Assembly (NCBI GenBank): GCA_017553785.1 | Contig: JAFZKD010000017.1 | Span: 1 to 35,682 of the forward strand | Reading direction: 5' to 3' | DNA: 35,682 nucleotides | Origin: Muribaculaceae bacterium | GTDB taxonomy: Bacteria; Bacteroidota; Bacteroidia; Bacteroidales; Muribaculaceae | Shown: positions 9,205 to 17,620 of the stretch, piece after piece | How the letters are laid out: each line of letters begins with the position of its first letter | Numbering within the stretch: position 1 is the first letter of the stretch | Translations under genes and position numbers: made by a program | Notes under the pieces: generated by a model | Databases searched by the model: none | Seen by the model: only the letters and a program-made list of their open reading frames with translations | What the model was told of the DNA's origin: nothing

Positions 9205-11736
9205 TTACTCGGGCCAGTTACCAGTCAACAGGTAGTCGATGAGCGTGGTAACATCTGCAATGGTCATGCTGCCGTTCAGGTCGCAGTCGGCCTCGGGAAT
9301 CATCTCAGCTCCGCTGAGCAGCATGTCGATGAGGGTGGTAACATCAGCGATGCTTACATTGCCACTCTTGTCAACGTCGCCACGCATTACGTCGTCAGCA
9401 ACCTCGGTGATCTCGGTGATGTAGATCTGGGGGTTACCGTAGTAGATGGTAACGATACCGGTCACGTCATAGGTCTTGCCCTCCTCGATGGTGGGAAGCT
9501 CGACATTGAAGGTGTTGAAGAATACGAGGCTGTCGGCAGCGTTGTAGAAACGCTTAGCGTTGTTAGCGTCGGTCAGCAGGCTCAGACCCTTCATGATCAC
9601 GTACTCATTAACATTGTCGTTGGTGATAGCGGTGCGCTCGAAGGGATCCGCATCACGGGTGTCACCGCTGGCAGCGATGTCCTGGGGCTCGGTGAACTCA
9701 GGAACACTGTTGTAAACTGTGTACTTAGCACTCCAACCGTCGCTCAGCACGTCACCGTTAGCGAAGGTGCCCTCAACAGTGCCGTAGATGAGACCGCTGG
9801 CGTTCTCGGTGTCGCGGATCCACATGCGGGTACCGTTTTGATAGGTAACAACCACGTCGTTGTACATGGTGAAGGTGGAGTTCTCGCTCAGTTCATAAAC
9901 CTCGGAGATGCTGTTCACGTCATTGGTCTGGGGAACATAACCCTCGATGCCGAGGATGATGAGCTGCAGGCCATTGTGGGTGCTAACGACACCATCAACG
10001 GTGTAGTTTCCTTCCTCTTCGGGAATTGACTCACTGAAGGTGTTGTACATCACCATGGTGGTGCCATCAGTCATGGTGGCGGTGACGTTCTTGCCACTAG
10101 CAGTGAAGCTCTTCACGTTCTTCACCTGAACATAGGCGTTAACCATCGTGGTGTCAAGAGCGGTGATTTCCTGGATAGCGGCGAGATTAGCGTTGGTGTT
10201 GCCACTAGCGCTAACGTTGGCAGCGTTCACATACTCCATCAGGCCATTGAAGATCTTGGTCTGGGCGGTCCATCCCTGGCTCAGAACGGTACCTGCAGGG
10301 AAGGTTACATCGGATTGACCATTGATGTTGCCATAGATCAGACCATAGCCACTGTTGTCGCGCAGCCACAGGTAAGCACCCCTCTGAACGGTAACTACAG
10401 CGTCACCATCAAAGGTGAAGTCGGTAGTAGTAGGCAAAACGTTAACCTCTGCAAGAGTGTTGATGGGTTCTACAGGCTCAACCAAGGTGTAAGTAGCGGT
10501 AACAACTTCACTTTCGTCAGTGCCCTTCACGGCCTTAGCCTGGAGAGTGGTGGTCTCGGTGAAGGTCAGAGCACCAGTGTACTCAGTCCAGTCGCCATTA
10601 GTCTTGTAATAAATAGTGGCGCCATCCTCGTTGTTGGTGATCTCAACAGTGATGCTCTCCTCAAAGTCCTGAGAAGCGGGAATCGTGGGAGCGGCAACAG
10701 TTACAACGGGCAGTTCGCCATCAACATAGACGCGAATCTCGGTGCAACGCACCTGGTTGAGGGTAGCGGTGAAGGTCACGTTTTGTGCACTTCCGACCCA
10801 AACGCCATTGTTGCCCTCATAGGCCATACCAGTTACCTCGCCGAAGTTGCTGGCGGGGTTACCGCTGACGCCGTCAAACTCGATGCGGATGATGTTGCCG
10901 GCGGTCGAGGTGAAAGCGATGGTCTGGTTCTTGTAGATGCGGTAGTGACCGTTGATCATACCATTGGACACGGTGAACGAAGCACCGGGACGGGTAACGG
11001 TGTACTCAGCAGCCGTTGTGATGGCCTCGTCATCAGCATAGTTGAAGACGATGCAGGTGCCGGTAACGGGGGTGTTCTTGGTGTAAGTAGCAGAAACAAT
11101 TTCGCTAACAAGGTCACCCTTCTCGGCCTTGGCGTAAACCTTTGTGGTCTCGGTGATGGTGAAGGGAGCGGTGTAGGTGTTCCAAGTGGCCATATCATCG
11201 GTGCTGTACTTGATGGTGGCTTCGCTGTCATTGTGGCTGATGGTAACCTCAAAGCTGTCATTAAAGCTCTGAGCAGCGGGCAGCGTGGGAGCAGCTAACG
11301 TCTCAACAACCTCGCCACCGATGGTGACAACGATTTGGGTGGCGCGCATTTGCTTTTCGGTAGTAAATTCCACTGTAGCAGCATCGCCAGTCCAAGTTCC
11401 TACCGAGCCATTGGTGGTGTAGTTGCCGACGGTATAGGTGCTGTTACCAGGACCATAGTTGTTAGTACCAGTAGCCGTGCAGGTGAATTCAATCTTGGTG
11501 ATGTTGCCAACGGTTGAAGTAATGGTGGCCGTGGAACCAGCATAGAAACGATACTGAGCAGTTGCAAACGCTGCATCATTGCACGTGATGGTGATACCAT
11601 CCTTGGTGACTTCGTCAGCAGAACCATTGGTCGATGTTGAACCAAGGTCGGTACCTGCTGTAAAGGTCACGGTCGTCTGAGCCCAAGCCGACATGGTCAG
11701 CAGGGCAAGCGTGAGGAGAGAAAATAATTTCTTCAT
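9205..11736 (-). CDS. Secreted CHB_HEX/OB-like repeat protein with C-terminal dockerin-like pair
   Basis: An 843-residue exported protein. The signal peptide is MKKLFSLLTLALLTMSAWAQ. The body is built from duplicated units. Two beta-sandwich units share the pattern YRxYxxxTxxxTSTxGNIxxIEF. Each is followed by a chitobiase/beta-hexosaminidase C-terminal-like (CHB_HEX_C) module of the type APTxPAxQxFxxSxxVxI and TxTxTYT. Two OB-fold-like units follow (LWLRDNSGYGLIYG and MWIRDTENASGLIYG). The last 58 residues are two EF-hand-like repeats (DVDKSGNVSIAD and DCDLNGSMTIAD, each leading into TTLIDxLL), the pattern of a type I dockerin. There is no catalytic motif and no PFDG-type tag. A surface binding or scaffold role is inferred. 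It has its own -7 box and terminator. Confidence 0.82.
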   Translation of the reverse strand: MKKLFSLLTLALLTMSAWAQTTVTFTAGTDLGSTSTNGSADEVTKDGITITCNDAAFATAQYRFYAGSTATITSTVGNITKIEFTCTATGTNNYGPGNSTYTVGNYTTNGSVGTWTGDAATVEFTTEKQMRATQIVVTIGGEVVETLAAPTLPAAQSFNDSFEVTISHNDSEATIKYSTDDMATWNTYTAPFTITETTKVYAKAEKGDLVSEIVSATYTKNTPVTGTCIVFNYADDEAITTAAEYTVTRPGASFTVSNGMINGHYRIYKNQTIAFTSTAGNIIRIEFDGVSGNPASNFGEVTGMAYEGNNGVWVGSAQNVTFTATLNQVRCTEIRVYVDGELPVVTVAAPTIPASQDFEESITVEITNNEDGATIYYKTNGDWTEYTGALTFTETTTLQAKAVKGTDESEVVTATYTLVEPVEPINTLAEVNVLPTTTDFTFDGDAVVTVQRGAYLWLRDNSGYGLIYGNINGQSDVTFPAGTVLSQGWTAQTKIFNGLMEYVNAANVSASGNTNANLAAIQEITALDTTMVNAYVQVKNVKSFTASGKNVTATMTDGTTMVMYNTFSESIPEEEGNYTVDGVVSTHNGLQLIILGIEGYVPQTNDVNSISEVYELSENSTFTMYNDVVVTYQNGTRMWIRDTENASGLIYGTVEGTFANGDVLSDGWSAKYTVYNSVPEFTEPQDIAASGDTRDADPFERTAITNDNVNEYVIMKGLSLLTDANNAKRFYNAADSLVFFNTFNVELPTIEEGKTYDVTGIVTIYYGNPQIYITEITEVADDVMRGDVDKSGNVSIADVTTLIDMLLSGAEMIPEADCDLNGSMTIADVTTLIDYLLTGNWPE
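9208..9381 (-). other. Dockerin-like EF-hand pair at the C-terminus (protein region)
   Basis: Codons 786-843. Calcium-loop positions 1, 3, 5 and 12 are D, D, S, D in the first loop and D, D, N, D in the second. Each loop is followed by an amphipathic helix with TTLIDMLL or TTLIDYLL. The protein ends five residues after the second helix. Confidence 0.75.
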
Positions 11737-11829
11737 AAATGCTTGAATGAATTAAGAAGTTAATGAATATGTTAATAAACAAAAAAGATCTTTTAGAGCG
11801 CCATGTAAAGCGAGGTTCATTTCACGCCG

Positions 11830-11837
11830 CAAAGGTA
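11830..11837 (-). promoter_or_regulatory. Promoter (-7 box) for the 843-residue dockerin protein gene
   Basis: On the minus strand TACCTTTG matches TAnnTTTG exactly. A CTTG/TTGG element lies about 18-19 bases upstream as a weak -33 box. The leader would be about 90 bases. It shares the 11737-12068 gap with the LRR gene terminator; nothing else is seen there. Confidence 0.6.
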
Positions 11838-12008
11838 GTCATAATATTTGGATTTCCAAGCAAAAAAACCTCCAAGTTTTTTGGGTATTGCTAACTGCTT
11901 GACCAATAGCTGAAAAACGATTATTTCTCTATGGCTTTTCACTTGGGTTTAGCGTTGCGTTAGGTTGTGTTTGCCACCTTATATATTATATAGGAAGATA
12001 ATTACTCC

Positions 12009-12049
12009 AAAAAATAAGCGCCGTTGCCAGCAAAGGCACACGGCGCTTA
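12009..12049 (-). terminator. Rho-independent terminator of the LRR protein gene
   Basis: Arms TAAGCGCCGT (12015-12024) and ACGGCGCTTA (12040-12049) pair perfectly, extended by an inner TGCC/GGCA pair. On the minus strand six U follow (12009-12014). Confidence 0.87.
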
Positions 12050-12068
12050 ATCAAAAGACTTATCTTAT

Positions 12069-14171
12069 TTATCGGATAATCTTGGCGGTCGAAGTCGTTC
12101 CGTCGGTGTAGGTGGTCACTACGATGTTGACACCGTCGAAGGGTGCTTCGCTCTGCTGGCCAGCTACATTGATGTAACGTACATCGGCAATCTGCTTATT
12201 GGCCGTAATGTTGTCAACACCGGTCTTGTCGCTGACCTTGCCGATGGCATCGGTTGCGAGCAATGGCAGGTGTTCGTGAGTCACAAACAGCACGTTAGCC
12301 ATGATGACATCATGATTCAGACCATTAAAGTCGCTGTTTGCTGTTACAGTCAGTTGCAAAATGTTGCCCTCGTTTCCAGCAAAGGGAGTCATTGATTCAG
12401 ACAGCCCGATGATGCTGTAGATGTTCTTTTCTGCCTCGTGTTGCCGGCTGTAGAAACTGCACTCGTTACCGCGGTCAATGCCTGTGATATCAACGAGTTC
12501 AAGACCCTGCGGCAAGATAACTTCGCACTGCAAAGCGACGTACTGGTGCTCGTCGTTGTTGAGCATGACATCGATGGTGCGTGTTTCACCGGCACGCATT
12601 GAGATCGATTGCAATGCTAGGGCATCACTAGTGGTGGCGTATTGTTCGCCAATCAAGGTGCGGATGCGTTGCATGGCTTTGGAAGCGTTGCCAGTCAACA
12701 GGTAGTCAATGAGCGAGGTGACATCGCTGATGCTGATGGTTTCGTCATGACTTACGTCGGCAGCTTGAGGCTGGATTTCAACCTCCCCAGTCAACAAGTA
12801 GTCAATAAGCGTGGTCACGTCAGCAATGTTCACCACACCGTCTCCGTTAACATCGCCATATAGGAAATCGTCATTTGGCTCATAGAAGAATTCTCTCCAC
12901 TGATCGGCATCCATGTACTGCTGGGCGCTTGTCGCATCGGGTGTGATGAGGGGAACAGAGGACTGGTTAACGCCTGCCCATACCTCTTTACCCACAGCAG
13001 GAACCTCAACAGCGTTGGTCTTGAGCGTCCTCATGCCAATCATGCCTGCCATGGCATAGTCGCCCAACGAGACAAGGCTCTGGGGCAGACACATGGTGTC
13101 AATTTCGTTGCTCACATTATAGAATGCGTAACCACCGATGGAAATAACGCCATCAGGCAACATGCGGCCCGGATTGAGCAGTTCATCACCCGCAAAGGTG
13201 AAATCATAGACACGCTCAAGGGTCTGAGGCACGATGTGTGCCCTTGAAGGGCCAAGGGGTCCATTGCCCGAACTGTGTCCTGTTGCGGGTTTCGGGAAAA
13301 CGACATTGGTGAGCAGGTGATTGTGTGCAAACGCGCCCTCGCCCAGATGGCTCATGCCATCGGTAAGGCTGATTGACGAAAGATTAGTTTGAGCAAAAGC
13401 CCAATCGCCAATGGTTCCCAATCCTAATGAAGAGATATTGATGTTCTCAAGCCCAGAGTTGATAAACGCTTCCTCGCCGATGTGGCTCATCTTGCAATTG
13501 TTGGCGATATTGAGCGTGGTGAGTGCGGTACAGCCGTTAAATGAACCTGCACCGATGTTTCTTACATTTCCACCAATCTGCACGTTGTTCAGACTAAAGT
13601 CGCCCAAGAAAGCGAAGTCGCCGACCTCACCGCCTTTGATGACGGCTGTCACGAGATTTTCGCAGCGTGAGAACACGCCTTTGCCCATGAACATGAGTGA
13701 TTCGGGAATCTCGATGCTGGTCAGTGCGCTGCCGGAAAAGGCATAGTCATCGATGAGACTCAGCGTTTCGGGAAGTGTGATGCTCGTCAGCTGATAGCAT
13801 CCTGCAAAAGCGGCATAGCCAATCGACTCAAGGTTGGCAGGCAACTTGACAGTCACAAGTTTCTTGCCAAAGAAGGCCGTGCGAGGGATCTCACTGCCTG
13901 CATAGGTCGTTACCGTACCATAGAGGGCTTTGCCCTTGTTGTAGGGCACGATGGTAGCCTGGCTGAGGTCGAGCGTCGTGAGCTCGTTCAACTCGTTGGT
14001 GATAAACAGGAAGTCACGTGCATCCATAGTGCCTGCAACAGTGAGGGTGGAGATGTCGACATCTTCATCCACTGCTTGGGCAAGTTGGCCTGCAGTGTTC
14101 GTCACTATCAGAGCGTGTGAGGTAAAAGTAGTGACAGCTGCCAAAAGCAGCAAGAAAAACAATTTGCGCAT
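12069..14171 (-). CDS. BspA-type LRR surface protein with dockerin-like pair, cohesin-like module and sorting tag
   Basis: A 700-residue exported protein with signal peptide MRKLFFLLLLAAVTTFTSHA. About residues 60-400 are LRR_5/BspA-type repeats (for example AFAGCYQLTSITLPETL), a fold known in Bacteroidetes surface proteins for binding host or matrix proteins. Residues 439-495 are a dockerin-like EF-hand pair (loops DVNGDGVVNIAD and DVSHDETISISD). Residues about 520-640 look like a cohesin-type beta-sandwich: AGETRTIDVMLNN, then LPQGLELVDITGI, then PFAGNEGNILQLTV. The last 40 residues carry the tag PFDGVNIVVTTYTDG. Having dockerin-like and cohesin-like modules in one chain is unusual. Partners are unknown. 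The LRR, dockerin-like and tag calls are firm; the cohesin-like call is a fold-level guess. It has its own promoter and terminator. Confidence 0.85.
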   Translation of the reverse strand: MRKLFFLLLLAAVTTFTSHALIVTNTAGQLAQAVDEDVDISTLTVAGTMDARDFLFITNELNELTTLDLSQATIVPYNKGKALYGTVTTYAGSEIPRTAFFGKKLVTVKLPANLESIGYAAFAGCYQLTSITLPETLSLIDDYAFSGSALTSIEIPESLMFMGKGVFSRCENLVTAVIKGGEVGDFAFLGDFSLNNVQIGGNVRNIGAGSFNGCTALTTLNIANNCKMSHIGEEAFINSGLENINISSLGLGTIGDWAFAQTNLSSISLTDGMSHLGEGAFAHNHLLTNVVFPKPATGHSSGNGPLGPSRAHIVPQTLERVYDFTFAGDELLNPGRMLPDGVISIGGYAFYNVSNEIDTMCLPQSLVSLGDYAMAGMIGMRTLKTNAVEVPAVGKEVWAGVNQSSVPLITPDATSAQQYMDADQWREFFYEPNDDFLYGDVNGDGVVNIADVTTLIDYLLTGEVEIQPQAADVSHDETISISDVTSLIDYLLTGNASKAMQRIRTLIGEQYATTSDALALQSISMRAGETRTIDVMLNNDEHQYVALQCEVILPQGLELVDITGIDRGNECSFYSRQHEAEKNIYSIIGLSESMTPFAGNEGNILQLTVTANSDFNGLNHDVIMANVLFVTHEHLPLLATDAIGKVSDKTGVDNITANKQIADVRYINVAGQQSEAPFDGVNIVVTTYTDGTTSTAKIIR
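12252..12614 (-). other. Cohesin-like beta-sandwich region (protein region)
   Basis: Codons about 520-640 of the LRR protein. The order of an AGETxTIxVxLNN strand, an LPxGLELVDI strand and a late GNEGNILQLTVTA strand matches the usual run of cohesin and related carbohydrate-binding-module folds. This is pattern recognition only, without alignment. Confidence 0.45.
12687..12857 (-). other. Internal dockerin-like EF-hand pair (protein region)
   Basis: Codons 439-495 of the LRR protein. The first loop has D, N, D, D at positions 1, 3, 5 and 12; the second has D, S, D, D. Both are followed by LIDYLLTG helices. Unlike the two other pairs in this window, it is internal rather than terminal. Confidence 0.75.
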
Positions 14172-14214
14172 TTGTATCTCTGTTGTTTGTAGTTATAATC
14201 CGCGAATTAACCCG

Positions 14215-14244
14215 CAAATGTACACATTTTTTGTCTGACGCAAA
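14215..14244 (-). promoter_or_regulatory. Promoter for the LRR protein gene
   Basis: On the minus strand TTTG (14241-14244) and TACATTTG (14215-14222) are separated by 18 bases, close to the Bacteroidetes -33/-7 arrangement. The leader would be about 40 bases. This is the best two-box promoter in the window. Confidence 0.65.
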
Positions 14245-14307
14245 GAGATTTAACTATTTTTTATGATTTTTCCCGCCTTGAGCAATGGCCGAGGGTGGCT
14301 GCTCGAG

Positions 14308-14347
14308 AAAAAAACAGGAGAGGCATCCTGTGGCAGGCGCCTCTCCT
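14308..14347 (-). terminator. Rho-independent terminator of the 946-residue protein gene
   Basis: On the minus strand AGGAGAGGC pairs with GCCTCTCCT, followed by G and then seven U (14308-14314). It lies about 60 bases after the stop codon. Confidence 0.87.
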
Positions 14348-14404
14348 TGAGATGGTATTCTAGCCTTTATCGGGCTAGTCGCTAAAGCTTAACAGCGGTG
14401 TTAA

Positions 14405-17245
14405 TTACTTAACGACCTTGGTGGTCTTGGTGCTGCCGTCGCTGTAGCGGGTGACTACGATGTTGATGCCGTCGAAGGGCTTGCTGCTAGCGACACCCTG
14501 GGCGTTGTAGTAGGTCTTAGAAACAGCGTTATCAGCGCTGATCTCGTTAACACCAACAGCGGGATCGAACGATACCTCACGTTCTACAACGTAGTACAAG
14601 GGCAGTTCAGCCTTAGCGCCTTCCTTCTTCACGTAGTACATGCGAACGAGGAATTTGGTCTTGTCCTTAGAGCTCAAGAGAGCACCGTAGGAGATACCGC
14701 CGTGCAGAACGTCATCCTTCGGGTCACCGAATACAACGTTGGTCTCGTTGGTCAGTTCCTCAACGATGAGCTTGTCGGCCTCGCGGGGAGCGGTGGGATC
14801 ATTGTTGTTGAAACCGGTAACGGGATCGTAAACGAAGCCACGAACGCCGTCGCAGAGACGCCATACACGATACATGAATACGTCATAGTCAACGCTTGCG
14901 TACTCGGGCAGAGTAGCTTCAACATTGATGATGGGGTTGAAGATACAGCAGATCTGCCTGTTCTCATCGAACCAGGTGACATACTGACCCTGGGTGTAGG
15001 TACTACCCTCGGAGTTAGCATCGATCTTAGCAACGCCAGTCTTCATGATGGGGCTACCATAGCTGTTCTCGCCATCGTTCTTAACGCGATCGGTGCCGAA
15101 GGTCCAGATCACGGGTGAGTAAGCAGCGAAGTCGCCATAGCTGCCGGTGATGATGTCAAAGTCGTACAGGTTGAGGGTGCCCTCTTCGTAGATGTTGCCG
15201 GCAAGGTTCAGGGCGTTATTCATCTCCATGAAGGTACCGTCGGTGCGGCGCTGGAGCTTGGAGATCTGGTCATAGATCTTGTTCTCGTCACCGCGATCCA
15301 GGGTATAGTAGTAGATAGCGGGGTTGTTGACGAGGTTCAACTCAACGTTAGCGTTCTTCACGCCAGTGGTGAGGTGACGGTCAACGTCGGACATTACCTC
15401 TTCGAGGGTGTAGAAGCCGTCGATGTCGGCGCTGGTCTTCACAACAGGAACCTCAACAGTGTTGGTGCTCTTGCTGTTGTCCTTAGCAGCGAGGATGTAT
15501 CCATAGCGGCTGGGATGGGTGTTGTCCTCGGTGCTTGCTGAGAACTGGTCGCAGAAGGTGATCTTGCTCAGGTCGATAGCGGCGTTGGCTGCATAGTTGC
15601 CCAGATTGCCGCTGGTGGCGATGTTGATCTGGTTGAGTTGGTAACCGTTCAGGATGTCCTGGTTGTCATAGGCCACGGTGTAGGTCACGCCGTTTCCGCT
15701 GGCGTTCAGGGTCAGCTCGGCAACGGGAATCATCACCTCGGGATTGTTGTTGTCGAAGCGATAGAGCACGAACTCGTTCTCACCAGCGTTGATGCGGGCG
15801 GGAGTCAGGGCATTGAGCACATCCTCGTTACCCACCTTCAGGAAGTTGCGGTAGTAGTTCAGCTCTTGAGCAACCTTGAAGTCGCTCTCATAGTGGTTGA
15901 GCGTGAGTACCAGGAAATCATTCCAGCCGGGGATAACCACATCGTCGATGTTACTCCAAGCCTCGAAGGTGTCATCGGCGGTTGCCACACCGTGAACAAT
16001 GTAGCTGATGGTGTAGCTGTGCTCGTTCTGGGGCACCTGATAGGTGTAGGTGGTCTCGGTAGTGGTGGTCAGCAATTCATAGGTCTGGTTACCCATCTCG
16101 TCGGTGAGAACGATATAGACGGTATAGGTCTGTGGTATCTCGCTATCTACAATACTGTTGAGCGACGAGGTCCAGTCAAGGGTTACATCGTAGGTCTTCT
16201 CCTGGGCAGCAGGTGCTGCGTTAGCATCGAGCTGGATCACATACATTCCAACCGTGGGCTGATGGTTAACATCATAGTTGCGCTCGTCGAAGGCATTGCG
16301 GTTGTCGGGGATGAAGAAAATCATACCGCTCAGCGATTTCTCCTCGGTATTGTTCTTACCTGCCATCGAGAAGTAGTGTTCGAAAAAGATCACACTACCG
16401 CAGTCATGGAGAACAGAATAGGTCTCACCGTTGTTCATCTTCTGGTAGAAGTCGGTGATTTGATCTCCTACATCGGTTGTCGTGGGACTGTACTCCTCAA
16501 ACATGTTGTAGAAGGGTGCCAAGGGAGGGGTATTGCTGTTGTACTTGGGCTCCCAGTAGAAGGATTTACCCTTGCCCAGGATGAAGAAACGGTTTAAAGT
16601 GCCAGAAATGTTTACAATAGTACCGGCATTGTCTCCCTCGCCAGCACGGAGGCCATTGGCAATCAGCTGAACAGACTCAATGTACTTGTTGAAGTAACTG
16701 ATGATGTCACTCTTGGAATAGGTGTATTCATCGGGCTCATCATTGTAGTTTTTCAGCTTCACGAGGAATAAGGTGTGGCCATCCTCGTAGGGAGCAGTGA
16801 CGTTGTTGTTGGTGATGCCCCAACCCACATCAACATGCTCATAATCGTAACCACTCCACCAGCTGCCGGTGCGCTCGATAAGATACTGCTCACCATAATA
16901 CACGTTGCTGCCAGTCACAGCGGTGTACTTGTTGCCGGGAATCTCGGGATTGCAGTAAACCCACTTGAGCAGGTCAAAAATCTGATAGGGATCGGTTGCC
17001 TCGTCCACCAGGCTGGCGGTGTGGCTTACACCCGAAGCGTCGGTCCAAGTGTAGGTCTTAGCAGCATACCAGTCATAGTCATGGGTAACAGTGGGGGCAG
17101 TAGCCGGAGCTTTCATACCCATCATCTTCTGGGTCATGGGCGGCACGAAGTCTTCCCTGATCTGCTTTTGACCCTGTGCCAAGGCACTGGTTCCCAGCAG
17201 CATTAATGCAGCTGCGAGAAACTTGAAGTTGTTTTTAAATACCAT
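14405..17245 (-). CDS. Large secreted protein with Fn3-like region and C-terminal sorting tag, function unknown
   Basis: A 946-residue exported protein. The signal peptide is MVFKNNFKFLAAALMLLGTSALAQ. The N-terminal third is rich in Trp, Tyr and Asn with no recognised catalytic motif. A middle part (about residues 350-430) resembles an Fn3-type strand pattern: KTYDVTLDWTSSL, then PQTYTVYIVLTDEMG, then TTTTETTYTYQVP. The chain ends with NEISADNAVSKTYYNAQGVA and PFDGINIVVTRYSDG, the tag also present on the S8 protease and LRR protein. I do not recognise the family; such tagged proteins are common in gut Bacteroidales. It has its own -7 box and terminator, so it is probably monocistronic. Surface or vesicle location is inferred from the tag. 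Confidence 0.78.
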   Translation of the reverse strand: MVFKNNFKFLAAALMLLGTSALAQGQKQIREDFVPPMTQKMMGMKAPATAPTVTHDYDWYAAKTYTWTDASGVSHTASLVDEATDPYQIFDLLKWVYCNPEIPGNKYTAVTGSNVYYGEQYLIERTGSWWSGYDYEHVDVGWGITNNNVTAPYEDGHTLFLVKLKNYNDEPDEYTYSKSDIISYFNKYIESVQLIANGLRAGEGDNAGTIVNISGTLNRFFILGKGKSFYWEPKYNSNTPPLAPFYNMFEEYSPTTTDVGDQITDFYQKMNNGETYSVLHDCGSVIFFEHYFSMAGKNNTEEKSLSGMIFFIPDNRNAFDERNYDVNHQPTVGMYVIQLDANAAPAAQEKTYDVTLDWTSSLNSIVDSEIPQTYTVYIVLTDEMGNQTYELLTTTTETTYTYQVPQNEHSYTISYIVHGVATADDTFEAWSNIDDVVIPGWNDFLVLTLNHYESDFKVAQELNYYRNFLKVGNEDVLNALTPARINAGENEFVLYRFDNNNPEVMIPVAELTLNASGNGVTYTVAYDNQDILNGYQLNQINIATSGNLGNYAANAAIDLSKITFCDQFSASTEDNTHPSRYGYILAAKDNSKSTNTVEVPVVKTSADIDGFYTLEEVMSDVDRHLTTGVKNANVELNLVNNPAIYYYTLDRGDENKIYDQISKLQRRTDGTFMEMNNALNLAGNIYEEGTLNLYDFDIITGSYGDFAAYSPVIWTFGTDRVKNDGENSYGSPIMKTGVAKIDANSEGSTYTQGQYVTWFDENRQICCIFNPIINVEATLPEYASVDYDVFMYRVWRLCDGVRGFVYDPVTGFNNNDPTAPREADKLIVEELTNETNVVFGDPKDDVLHGGISYGALLSSKDKTKFLVRMYYVKKEGAKAELPLYYVVEREVSFDPAVGVNEISADNAVSKTYYNAQGVASSKPFDGINIVVTRYSDGSTKTTKVVK

Positions 17246-17420
17246 AGAATAAAAATTTAAAAGTTAATAAAAAAATAATTAGTATCTAGTTTGTTTTGCT
17301 GGAATATCCTTTCTGTTTTCTCCGAAAAATCATGTCTGCTGATATGGGTTTGTAGCATAATCGTTTCTAAGATAAGATTCTCAAGAAAAAGAAAATAAAT
17401 TCAGCACACTATCTAGTCGG

Positions 17421-17428
17421 CAAAGTTA
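17421..17428 (-). promoter_or_regulatory. Promoter (-7 box) for the 946-residue protein gene
   Basis: On the minus strand TAACTTTG matches TAnnTTTG, with TTAG 20 bases upstream as a near -33 box. The resulting leader is about 170 bases, AT-rich and without an obvious hairpin. The rest of 17246-17620 shows no gene. Confidence 0.6.
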
Positions 17429-17620
17429 GTGCTATTTATCGAAATATCCTAACTTAAGAGGGAGAAAATGTTACAAATTTCACAAAAAATAACTATTTTA
17501 TTAGAAGTTTTAGAAGGAGATTGCCATATAGTCCTGATTGTCAAGTAATTTGTAATAGCCGAGAAATTGACGGATTTTTAGGCCAGCTAACAGACAAACA
17601 ATCGAGTGGCAAATCAGGTT

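Noticed and set aside
10315-11298. Long plus-strand reading frame (327 codons) opposite the 843-residue protein gene
   Set aside because: It is a shadow of a well-supported gene, caused by its codon use; no domain or signal is visible. The same applies to long antisense frames at 15638-16597, 22773-23879 and 27719-28882.
12255-12300. HEHLP in the LRR protein as a metalloprotease motif
   Set aside because: It is not HExxH and lies in the beta-sandwich region with no third ligand.
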